Assembly (NCBI RefSeq): GCF_900243075.1
Contig: NZ_OEZH01000003.1
Coordinates: forward strand, 1-50,689
Length of the DNA: 50,689 nucleotides
Direction of reading: 5' to 3'
Source: Clostridioides difficile
GTDB lineage: Bacteria > Bacillota > Clostridia > Peptostreptococcales > Peptostreptococcaceae
This document shows positions 43,548-50,689 of this stretch, one piece after another; the stretch's first letter is position 1; each line of letters begins with the position of its first letter. A program made the translations under genes and the position numbers. The notes under the pieces were generated by a model, which was given only the letters and a program-made list of their open reading frames with translations, made no database searches and was not told where the DNA came from.

Positions 43548-45559
43548 TTAAGCTATTTCTTTTATTTGTTTAAATGAGTTTTCATTTCCATTTCCACCAA
43601 TTTGTGTTACAGATTTAAATCTCATAGTTTTAAATAGTTCTTTTTGATTATAATCTAGTGAGTTTCCTACTAGTATTACAGGAGACTTAGTTTTTCCAGC
43701 CAAAACTCCAACAGATAATCCGTCTATTAAATCATCTTGTTTATTCATTCCATTTTTAGCAACATATAAGTTGTCTATCTTAGAATCCTTGTAAAATTCT
43801 TTTATTACTTTTGCATTAGTTTCATTTCTAGTGCTACCTGATATTCTCTGTGGATTTTGAAGTTTACTTTCTATATTTTTAGAAACTGTATATTCTCCAC
43901 CGATTACATAAGATTTATCAATCTTTTTGTTTTTAAATAAGTTATTTATTTCAGTTATATTACTATTTTCATTAGTAAGTATTATAGGCATATCATTTTG
44001 AGCTGATACAGCTCCAATGCTTACTGCATCGGCTAATCCTTTTTCACCATTAACTACTGAAATCTTTGATATATTACTAATATTATTCAATTCTTTAGCA
44101 ATATTCATAGATGTTTGATATCTATCACTTCCTGAAATTCTAGATACAGAGATATTGTTTGATTTTATAGTATCTAGAGATTTTTCATTTATAGAAGCCT
44201 CTCCACCAACTACATATACATTTTTAACTTTTAATCTCTTTAATTCAGCCAAAGTTTTTTCATTTATTTGAGAGCTTCCAGTCAATAATATAGGAGCATT
44301 TTTCTTGTATGCAAATGGTGTTGCAGCCAAAGCATCTGCAATTGCTGAGTCGTTTATTAAAACTGCATTTTCAGCACTTTCCCAACCTGCTTGACTTATC
44401 TTAATAGAAGTTTCATATCTATCAGTTCCTGTAAGTGCACTTGCATTTACTTCATCTTGATATGTAACTTCAAATCTAGCATTTGGACTTCCTGAGAAAA
44501 CAATTACGCCTCCTTTTGGCAATCTAACTCTATTGTTCTTTGTAACTAAAGAATAGTTTACAGGAACTCCTTTATCATCATAAACAGCAAAAGATGAATT
44601 TTGAGGAAGATTAACTTCTATTTTTTTATTTGCTATATCATCACCAATCTTATACCATTTTGCATAACCATTAGATGCTAGTTCGCAAGTAAAAGATTTT
44701 TCTGCTGGCAAATTAGTTATAGAATCTTCACTAACATAAGTTTGTGTGGCAAAAGATAAATACTCTGTACCATTTTCTTTATAAAGTTTAATATCGGATA
44801 AATCACGACCTATTACACCAGGTATTTCTATAAAAGCATTTGAGTTATTCTCATCTATTATCTTAGTGTTAACTATATAACCTGGAGTTTCATCAGAAAG
44901 ACCAAGAGTTGCCTTTACAGAACCAAACATATAGCTTTGAGAAGTATATTTTTCATCTACTAGATAGTAGCCTTTACCATTTCTTTTTTTCCACACTTCT
45001 TTTACACTATTTGATATATTGTTGTCATCTACCTTTTGAGCCACATAGTATAAACTTGCTGTCTGACCTAATCCAGGGACATCATCATAAGAGCTCATAT
45101 TTAGATATGTGATATTATTTTTTTCTTTTACAAATTTTAAACAACTATTACCTTTTTCAGATACAAATCTATCTTGACCTATGTATACGTATTTATCTTC
45201 AGGTCCATTTTCTATATAAGGAGAAGACACTATTAAAGTACCATTGTCATTAACCTCGACCTTTATCATATTTGAAGAAGCATAAAGACCACTGTTTTCT
45301 TTTAAATAGCTTGGCATTTTAACTTGTTGTGGTTTGCTAAACGTTTTATCAGGTTTTATTTCTTTAATTTTACCTTTTTCTTTTAATGCAGAGAGTAAGA
45401 TTTCTTGTCCAATTATTTCATCAAGTTGACTATTTCCACCAGAAGAAAGAACTGCAACTGCCATATTTTCATCTGGAAGAACTATAAGATTACTGTGGAA
45501 TAGTAAAGAGTCTCCACCTTTTGTAAGAGCTTTTAAGTTATACTGATTAAATGGATAAG
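43548..45559 (-). CDS. cwp20: cwp20 3' exon: rest of the serine hydrolase plus three CWB2 repeats
   Basis: This is the downstream exon of a gene split by the group II intron. Joined to 48907-49936 it gives 1013 codons plus a stop, in frame (1030 + 2012 = 3042 nt), with junction A|CT reading V-N-T-Y-P-F. The exon begins YPFNQYNLKALTKGGD, where K-G-G is the third active-site motif of the class C beta-lactamase/PBP fold. A middle region (about 400-730 of the joined protein) follows, then three CWB2 repeats (RYETSIKISQ, RISGSDRYQTS and RISGSTRNETN starts), which anchor C. difficile proteins to the wall polymer PSII. It has no start with a ribosome binding site of its own, so expression needs splicing. 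Confidence 0.9.
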
Positions 45560-45561
45560 AT

Positions 45562-45589
45562 AGCAATAGGTAAGAGTTTGATGCTATCT
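45562..45589 (-). ncRNA. Group II intron domain VI
   Basis: On the minus strand ATAGCA and TGCTAT form a short stem around an A-rich strand and loop (CAAACTCTTACCTA) ending at the intron 3' end. The branch-point A is expected in the 3' strand but cannot be fixed by eye. Confidence 0.55.
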
Positions 45590-45608
45590 CCGTCTTTTCC
45601 CCTGCTCC

Positions 45609-45642
45609 ACACCGTACGTGAGACTTTCACCTCATACGGCGT
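45609..45642 (-). ncRNA. Group II intron domain V (catalytic hairpin)
   Basis: The hairpin is exactly 34 nt, the canonical D5 length. The minus strand starts ACGCCGTATGAGG, has a GAAA tetraloop and closes with CACGTACGGTGT. The outer stem holds the catalytic CGC triad with a G-U pair, and the mid-stem bulge is in the usual place. It appears intact, so the ribozyme may be active. Confidence 0.9.
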
Positions 45643-45661
45643 TCCCCCAAGAATCTATCAA

Positions 45662-47503
45662 TCATATTATTTCATTTCCGATTTTCTTACGATATTTATT
45701 CAATTTCTTAATTTCTTGATTGTCTAAGTTTAGTTCCTTTATATAATATTGTATGTGTTCAATATTAGTTGCATGAATAAGTTTATGTATTTCTGGTATA
45801 ACTAAAATCAAATTCCTAAATTTATCATCACCTCCTTTGTTGACTGGTGTGATGTGGTGTGCTTCCATATTTTCTACTAATGGATAACCACTTATAATAC
45901 ATGTTCCTTTCTGTGCTGAATATTTTGATAACCTATTGTCATTATATTCTACACTTTTATTGAGTACAGGGTTATATGCTATATAGTTGAGTATATTATT
46001 ATCTATACAACCTAACCTTGTATGTATTATTTTCCGACCTTCTTTCGTATAATTTGATACCGTTTGATTAAATAAAAACGGTGGGGTCGTTTTGATTCCA
46101 GTTAGAGGATACATGATTTCATTTAGTATATATTGCTTCTTTAAGTTATATTTACTATATTTACTTTCATATTCATGCGTTAAATTTCCTGTAGAAGTTC
46201 TTAGATTTTTCAAGCGATTATATAAACTGAAAGAAAGATTATATTTAATGTTCTTAAAGTCTTGATATACATTCGCTACTACTTTATAATAGTTATGAGA
46301 ACCAGCAATAATTCTATTCAACATGTTGATATTCTTAGTTGTTGGAAAATGCTGTATAGCTATTAATTGTTCTTTTATATTGTGACTGACTTGCTCTTTA
46401 GCTTTGTCAGTCATTTTTGTATAAACAATATATTTATTTCGCTTTTTATAAGCTTTGATTTTGAAACCCAAAAATTCGGAGTTAGAGTATCTAACATCTG
46501 TGATTTTGGATTTTTCTTGACTTATTTCTAATCCTAATCTTTCTTTTAGCCATTTTTGTGTAGCTATAAAGACTCGATTAGCCTCGCTAACATTTTTACA
46601 CATAATTTTGAAATCATCAGCATATCTAACTATATACATTTCTTTTAAATTAGTTTGTCTCAATGCTCTGTACAAGTGGCTTGTATTAGAATATTGATAA
46701 TGAGTTTTATGTGTTTGCCATTGGTTGCTTATCCACCAGTCTAATTCGTTTAAAACTATATTTGATAGTAGGGGAGAAAGTATTCCACCCTGTGGGACTC
46801 CTTTGTTAGGAATCCCAACTTTGTCGATTTCAGCTTTTAACATTGAACTGATAATACTTAGGAGTTTCTTATCGTGTATACCGATTGACCAAAGTTGTTT
46901 TAATAATTTGCTATGCTTAACATTATCAAAGAAACTTTTAATGTCAATGTCTATAACAGTATACATATGTTCAAAGTTAATTTTCTTAACTACATATGCT
47001 AAAGCGTGTTCCGTACCACGATTAGGTCTAAAACCATAACTATGTGGATGAAATTTTGCTTCACATATTGGTTCTAGAACTTGCTTTATACATTGCTGAA
47101 TTATTCTATCTTCTATACAGGGTATTCCAAGAGGTCTCATTTTCCCATTAGGTTTTGGAATTTCAACTCGTCTAACTTTTTGAGGTTTGTAATTCATTAA
47201 CCTGTTTTGTATATACTGGACAAATATTTTAGTATCTTTCGTTTTCCAGTAATTTATATTGTGTCTATTTGTACCTGCTGTTTTACTTCCTGTATTAGTT
47301 TTAACGTTTCTATAAGCTAGTAATATATTTTCTTCACTAGATATTAAATTAAATAATTTGGTGAACTTACTTCCTTCAAGGCTTTGTTTATACAAATTGT
47401 CGAATGTATTTTGCAAGTTATAATATTCATTATATCTTAGTTTGTCTTTCTTTAATGGTTGTAAATCCTGTTTAATTATTGACTTCGTATCTGTATTATA
47501 CAT
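45662..47503 (-). CDS. ltrA: Group II intron reverse transcriptase/maturase with HNH endonuclease
   Basis: The protein has 613 residues, full length. Reverse transcriptase blocks are present in order: RPLGIPCIEDRIIQQCI, HSYGFRPNRGTEHAL, VIDIDIKSFFDN, GVPQGGILSPLLSNIVLNELD, the catalytic YADD in VRYADDFKIMC, and LGLEISQEKSKI then SEFLGF. A maturase (X) domain follows (about 380-500). The C-terminal HNH endonuclease (about 545-590) has CIISGYPLVENMEAHHITP and the distal KLIH. It stabilises intron RNA for splicing and copies it into new DNA sites. AAAGGAGATAAT lies upstream of the ATG. No frameshift is visible. Confidence 0.95.
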   Translation of the reverse strand: MYNTDTKSIIKQDLQPLKKDKLRYNEYYNLQNTFDNLYKQSLEGSKFTKLFNLISSEENILLAYRNVKTNTGSKTAGTNRHNINYWKTKDTKIFVQYIQNRLMNYKPQKVRRVEIPKPNGKMRPLGIPCIEDRIIQQCIKQVLEPICEAKFHPHSYGFRPNRGTEHALAYVVKKINFEHMYTVIDIDIKSFFDNVKHSKLLKQLWSIGIHDKKLLSIISSMLKAEIDKVGIPNKGVPQGGILSPLLSNIVLNELDWWISNQWQTHKTHYQYSNTSHLYRALRQTNLKEMYIVRYADDFKIMCKNVSEANRVFIATQKWLKERLGLEISQEKSKITDVRYSNSEFLGFKIKAYKKRNKYIVYTKMTDKAKEQVSHNIKEQLIAIQHFPTTKNINMLNRIIAGSHNYYKVVANVYQDFKNIKYNLSFSLYNRLKNLRTSTGNLTHEYESKYSKYNLKKQYILNEIMYPLTGIKTTPPFLFNQTVSNYTKEGRKIIHTRLGCIDNNILNYIAYNPVLNKSVEYNDNRLSKYSAQKGTCIISGYPLVENMEAHHITPVNKGGDDKFRNLILVIPEIHKLIHATNIEHIQYYIKELNLDNQEIKKLNKYRKKIGNEII

Positions 47504-47862
47504 CGTATAGGTCGATTATCTCCTTTGTATATATTTATAAGGAATATAATCTTTCTTAATCGTACTCGAACCCTAATGTAATTTGAAATAATAGATAATT
47601 TTTAGATTGTTGGCTAAAGCCCATCCCTCCACCACTTATTATCATGGCTTCAACGGTACTATGGCTTCGCTTTCCGGAGACATTAACAGAAGTTATATTA
47701 GATTTGTACATAGTTTGATGTTCCTAGGGGGATAGAATCCCCCTGAGGTTCGTGAGGTAGTTAGATTGTATACAACTTGTTTTACCATCTTATTATTAAA
47801 GATTATATATTTAAAGTTGTATTTATACATTTTGAGTTTTAAATTCATTGTATTTCTTTAGG
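47504..47862 (-). ncRNA. Structured intron segment between hairpin and maturase ORF
   Basis: There is no gene here. On the minus strand it contains a strong hairpin around GGGGGATTCTATCCCCC (47726-47742) preceded by CTACCTCACGAACC, and a GC-richer stretch TGTCTCCGGAAAGCGAAGCC. Both look like ribozyme secondary structure rather than a coding or leader region. I could not assign the domain numbers with confidence. Confidence 0.5.
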
Positions 47863-47907
47863 ATTAGGTATGAGAAAATAATTTAATTATTTTCTCATAT
47901 TCCTAAT
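47863..47907. repeat. 45-nt near-perfect hairpin inside the intron
   Basis: TATGAGAAAATAATT (47869-47883) pairs perfectly with AATTATTTTCTCATA (47885-47899), with a one-base loop. After a 2-nt bulge the outer ATTAGG (47863-47868) pairs with CCTAAT (47902-47907). It follows the small intron ORF. Confidence 0.8.
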
Positions 47908-47934
47908 AATTTTCTACAAAGTCTTTAACTATGA

Positions 47935-47960
47935 ATATAAAGAGTATTTACTCTTTATAT
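47935..47960. repeat. 26-nt perfect palindrome at the end of the small intron ORF
   Basis: ATATAAAGAGTA (47935-47946) and TACTCTTTATAT (47949-47960) flank a 2-nt centre. It spans the stop codon of the 80-codon ORF, so it could act as a 3' end stabiliser; no T run follows. Confidence 0.7.
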
Positions 47961-48190
47961 TTGGGGTTTTTAACAGGTTGGTTTGCTACCAACGGATTGG
48001 AGATGAATGGCACTTCATCTCCAACATTTTCTGTTAAATCCTTTACTGGACAGACATTCGATTGGTATGTACCAATTTCCTGTCTGAGCATTTCATTTGT
48101 TACTAATGAATCTATATATTCCAGTTTTTTACGTCTTTTTTCTTTGTAGTTTTCTATTATTCCTTTTGATATGAATTTATGTTTCCTCAT
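47948..48190 (-). CDS. Small accessory ORF within the group II intron, unknown
   Basis: The protein has 80 residues from ATG 48190, which has GAGGATGG upstream; earlier in-frame ATGs at 48208 and 48202 are possible. The N-terminal half is strongly basic and helical (MRKHKFISKGIIENYKEKRRKKLEYIDSL). The C-terminal half is polar with one Cys (TYQSNVCPVKDL) and ends in PVKNPKYKE. No domain is recognised. It lies on the same strand as the maturase gene but 445 nt upstream of it, inside the intron. The basic helix suggests nucleic acid binding, which is inference. Typical group II introns carry only the maturase ORF. Confidence 0.55.
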   Translation of the reverse strand: MRKHKFISKGIIENYKEKRRKKLEYIDSLVTNEMLRQEIGTYQSNVCPVKDLTENVGDEVPFISNPLVANQPVKNPKYKE

Positions 48191-48256
48191 TGTATATACC
48201 ATCCTCATTTTGAAATTTGCATAAAAAACCCATTAAAGCATTTTATACTTAAGGAT

Positions 48257-48285
48257 AGATTAACATATTTACCAAAATTTGTCAA
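48257..48285 (-). promoter_or_regulatory. Candidate promoter for the small intron ORF
   Basis: On the minus strand a perfect TTGACA (48285-48280) is followed after 17 nt by TAATCT (48262-48257), about 67 nt upstream of the small ORF start. The -10 match is weak (3 of 6). Confidence 0.35.
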
Positions 48286-48299
48286 TATATTACATCAAA

Positions 48300-48906
48300 A
48301 TATTCTAAATTTCCTTCTGAACGCTTCATTGACTTTGTATTAGGCTTATCTCAGCGTTGCTCCCTTCCCAAGTTCCAATACCTTTATCTTTTACCATATA
48401 GTTTTAGGTTTCTCCTCTGACCCTGACCTCTTGATAATGCCTTTAACATTATAAAGTATTTCATATCAACAAATTTTACTCTACTTCAAGGTCTACTGTT
48501 TAAGTCCCATTACATTTCTATAATGTTTGTGTTTAGAGCCGTACATTCGGAGATTCGTCAGTAGTTTTTACCTACTATTCTAACCATGACTATTTTATAG
48601 ACGCCCAGCCTATCATGTACTTGACTACCTCTAGCCCCATTTCCTGTTTTTCTATAGATTCTATAAGTAAGGTTCAGTCCAGTAGAACCTAGTCACACGA
48701 CATAGCGAATCATATAGAACCTTAGGGTACACTCTCAGCTGTCTTTATCGAGCTTATAACCTTCAATTCCCAATCAATTGAACGCTATTCGAAGTATCAG
48801 CGACTGCCTTTCAAGACGTTACTCTATCATTCGACAGTTCAAGGTATCAGTTCAATAATTAATAAATCATTATTGGCTAATCTTTTCAATTAGCAACTTG
48901 TCGCAC
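48300..48906 (-). ncRNA. Group II intron 5' ribozyme region (mainly domain I)
   Basis: There is no long ORF in about 600 nt; base composition is less AT-rich than the flanking genes. The minus strand starts GTGCGAC and contains many short complementary segments, including the candidate EBS1 UGUUGA (48471-48466) and, tentatively, EBS2 AAUCUC (48555-48550), which could pair with GGGAUU upstream in the exon. It resembles domain I in length and position. Confidence 0.7.
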
Positions 48907-49936
48907 TGTTGACACAATCCCACCCTAAACCATATCCAAGTATAGAGTCTTCTCCTTCAGGCCATAGACCATTCAAATATTCTTTGTTTTCCATAGCTTT
49001 TACTGAAGCAGGAGAAAGAATACCATTTGAGTTTTTCATAAATGTTTGTGCAAATGTACATAGATTTTCTGCACTTGAATATAAACCACCTGCACCTATA
49101 GCATTAAGGTTATCTTGTGGAACTGCATCTTCCCAATAAGGTACATATGCTTTTGCTAGTTTTGAACTATCAAAACTATTTTCTGTAGTTTTTGTATTTT
49201 GTAAGTTAAGTGGATTATTTATGTATTTATCAAGAAAATTAGTAAATGACATACCAGATACTCTTTCTACTAAAATTTCAGCTAAAGTAAATCCATCATT
49301 ACAATAAACAGAAAAAGCTCCTGGTTTAGCTTTTAATCTTTGTTTTTGTAATTCTTTTAAGAAATTATCATGACCATAAGAATCATTGTCTGCTAATAAA
49401 ATAGTGTTTTTAAAACTACTTCCCATCAACCCTGATGAATGATTTAATAGCATTCTTGGAGTGATTTCCTTGTATCTATCATCAGCCATTTTAAATTCAG
49501 GTATATAATTTACAACAGGAGTATCTAAATTTACTTTTCCATCATCAACCAACTTCATAACGGCTGTTGTAGTAAACATTTTACTGATAGATGCAATACT
49601 ATACATGTTATCCTTATTTAAGTTTTTGTTATCTTGCTTGCTATAAACTCCACCATTACCAGAAATCTCAATTTTGCCATTATCAATCAAGGCATATTGA
49701 GCACTTACAGCACCATACTTTGATAGCAAGGTTTGGATTTTCTCTTTGGCAAGAGCTTTAGTTTTTGGGTAAGATTCCGAGTTTTTACTATAATCATGTA
49801 ATTCTATATCAGAACTTTGATATTTTTCGGAATTATCTCTTGTACTATCAGCAAAAGTAATATTTGGAGCAGCAGTAAATAACATACTCAATACTAATGT
49901 ACTAGATAATAATTTAGAGAGCCTTTGCTTAAACAT
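48907..49936 (-). CDS. cwp20: cwp20 5' exon: signal peptide and serine beta-lactamase-like domain
   Basis: This is the upstream exon of cwp20. A signal peptide (1-29, cleavage near FADS) is followed by a class C beta-lactamase/PBP-like domain with S116-I-S-K119 (nucleophile and Lys) and Y211-C-N213, the second motif. It also contains PRMLLNHSSGL and YGLGWDCVN, typical of this family. The exon ends at the first base of codon 344. If unspliced, translation would add S-A-T-S-C from intron sequence and stop, giving 348 residues without the KGG motif or wall anchor. The start ATG follows GAGGTAAT. In reference strains I recall this gene as continuous; here it is interrupted. Confidence 0.9.
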
Positions 49937-50020
49937 ATTACATTACCTCTTTTCCTTTTTAATAATTTATAATTAGCATAACATTCTTAATTATTTTAAT
50001 CAACAGATTATTATCAATAA

Positions 50021-50047
50021 AAAAAGCTTTTATAAGTATAGCTTTTT
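50021..50047. repeat. Hairpin in the divergent cwp20-rhodanese interval
   Basis: AAAAAGCT (50021-50028) pairs with AGCTTTTT (50040-50047) around an 11-nt loop. It looks like a terminator but lies upstream of both flanking genes, so it might end a short unannotated transcript or act as a leader. Confidence 0.45.
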
Positions 50048-50080
50048 ATATAACTGAGAAAAATATAAAAATAATATTTG

Positions 50081-50108
50081 TTGTTGTATAAAGAATACAG
50101 GGTATAAG
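50081..50108 (+). promoter_or_regulatory. Candidate promoter of the rhodanese gene
   Basis: TTGTTG (50081-50086), a 16-nt spacer, and TATAAG (50103-50108) lie 35 nt before the gene. The -35 match is weak. Confidence 0.35.
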
Positions 50109-50142
50109 TAATATAAAAATAAAATGGAGGAATCTTAGACAT

Positions 50143-50442
50143 ATGTACAAGAATATAAATAAGAATCAACTTAAAGAAATGATGAAAAATGAAAAGGATA
50201 TTTTACTATTGGATGTAAGAACTAAAGATGAATTTAGGGAATATAAAATAGAAAATGCTATAAATATATCTTTACAAGAGTTAATCAATAACATAGATGA
50301 AATTTACGAGTATAAAGATAAGAAAGTAGTGGTTTATTGCAGAAGTGGTCATAGAAGTGTTACTGCATGTAATTTGTTGGATGAAGAAGGTTTTGAACAT
50401 TTATATAATTTAAACTCAGGAATAATTGATTACATGAATTAA
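50143..50442 (+). CDS. Single-domain rhodanese-like sulfurtransferase
   Basis: The protein has 99 residues with one rhodanese domain: LLLDVRTKDEFREYKIENAINISLQEL and the active-site loop YCRSGHRS with the catalytic Cys, followed by ACNLLDEEGF and LNSGIIDY. The CRSGHRS loop is that of small PspE/GlpE-like rhodaneses that carry persulfide sulfur. No signal peptide is seen, so it is cytoplasmic. GGAGG lies upstream of the ATG. It is divergent from cwp20 and appears to be alone on its transcript; its partner is unknown. Confidence 0.93.
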   Translation: MYKNINKNQLKEMMKNEKDILLLDVRTKDEFREYKIENAINISLQELINNIDEIYEYKDKKVVVYCRSGHRSVTACNLLDEEGFEHLYNLNSGIIDYMN

Positions 50443-50592
50443 ATAATGTAAGTTATATATTAAATACTATGTATATCCCTGTTTATTAAGCAGGAATATA
50501 TCTAAATATTTATAAGATAAATTTAGGAAAAAACGAATTTTTTGGCTTTTTTCTATGATATATTTTGTAGTAAATATTAGTTTTTAAGTTGG
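50443..50592. other. Intergenic region with weak hairpin
   Basis: There is no gene. An imperfect inverted repeat TATATCCCTG (50472-50481) and CAGGAATATA (50491-50500) with one mismatch follows the rhodanese gene; no T run follows. Confidence 0.4.
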
Positions 50593-50637
50593 AAAAAGGG
50601 GCTGTCGCACTAAAAAATAGTGCTACGCCCTTTTTTG
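50593..50637. terminator. Terminator-like hairpin
   Basis: AAAAAGGG with GCACTA (50607-50612) pairs with TAGTGC (50618-50623) and GCCCTTTTTT. Internal mismatches separate two stem segments. T and A runs flank it, so it could act in either direction. Confidence 0.65.
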
Positions 50638-50640
50638 TAT

Positions 50641-50678
50641 AAAAAAAATAAATCCCAAGTTCAAAAGAGCCTGGGATT
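50641..50678 (-). terminator. Minus-strand terminator of a gene beyond the window
   Basis: Read on the minus strand, AATCCCA pairs with TGGGATT and is followed by TATTTTTTTT. This predicts a minus-strand gene just outside the right edge. Confidence 0.65.
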
Positions 50679-50689
50679 CTTGTATAATA

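Larger units (their letters stand above)
45560..48906 (-). mobile_element. Group II intron inserted in cwp20
   Basis: The minus strand begins GTGCGACAAG at 48906, matching the 5' consensus GUGYG, and ends in ...TTGCTAT at 45560, matching the 3' AY rule. It contains a D5 hairpin (45609-45642), a D6 stem, a reverse transcriptase ORF and a second small ORF. UGUUGA at 48471-48466 can pair with the last six exon bases UCAACA, a likely EBS1-IBS1 contact. Length is 3347 nt, long for this class. The 5' boundary is well supported; the 3' boundary is chosen because it both ends in AT and restores the cwp20 frame. It is the only clear mobile element in the window. Confidence 0.92.

Noticed and set aside
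43548-45566. Downstream part of cwp20 as an independent gene starting at TTG 45566
   Set aside because: The TTG lies in intron domain VI without a ribosome binding site or signal peptide, and the frame joins exactly to the upstream exon after intron removal.
45560-48906. IStron (group I intron plus IS605 transposase), known from C. difficile
   Set aside because: The element has a group II 5' end, domain V and a reverse transcriptase/maturase; no group I core or TnpA/TnpB ORF is present.

Overview
The window is AT-rich (roughly 29% GC by eye) low-GC Gram-positive DNA. Its genes match Clostridioides difficile by recognition of protein families and order: the peroxiredoxin-chitinase spore coat protein CotE, the cortex deacetylase PdaA, a pab-fol operon, dnaG-sigA, the nitroimidazole reductase NimB and the cell wall protein Cwp20 with CWB2 repeats. 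It looks like core chromosome. The one clear mobile insertion is a group II intron inside cwp20. No database search was possible, so the species call rests on recognition.

Layout. 1-5800: the tail of an unknown gene, a GNAT acetyltransferase, pdaA (minus), a DinG-type helicase and RNase HI. 6000-8129: cotE (minus). 8361-13978: envelope-type genes, namely a small membrane protein, two single-span proteins with large helical or TPR-like domains, a VanW-domain protein, and a regulator with a Cys cluster and a Fis-type helix-turn-helix. 14049-16602: a branched leader hairpin, lrgAB and a YitT-family membrane protein. 16844-19606: a MORN-repeat protein, a CAP-domain protein and a polysaccharide deacetylase.

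19630-26130 is a tightly packed operon for folate: pabA-pabB-pabC make p-aminobenzoate, folE-folP-folB-folK make the pterin and join it to pABA, and a terminal DAHP synthase feeds the shikimate pathway that supplies chorismate. An uncharacterised nucleotidyltransferase-like gene sits in the middle. 26319-31962: a sigma-A type promoter, dnaG and sigA (the macromolecular synthesis operon), then trmK, a Nif3 protein and a flavodoxin. 32026-33626: nimB and, divergently, a tryptophan transporter controlled by a T-box whose specifier codon is UGG. 33763-36467: an HD protein, a GntR regulator with a membrane partner, and a small Tyr/Asp-rich protein.

36735-41995 encodes a two-component system followed by an ABC transporter with an FtsX-type permease, a typical envelope-stress or peptide-sensing module. 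42211-43485 is a Cys-rich ferredoxin-type protein. 43548-49936 (minus) is cwp20, split by a 3347-nt group II intron (45560-48906). The intron carries a reverse transcriptase/maturase with an HNH endonuclease, an intact 34-nt domain V and an unusual extra small ORF. The two exons rejoin in frame, giving 1013 codons plus a stop. A rhodanese gene and terminator-like hairpins close the window.

No tRNA, rRNA, CRISPR array or prophage was recognised.
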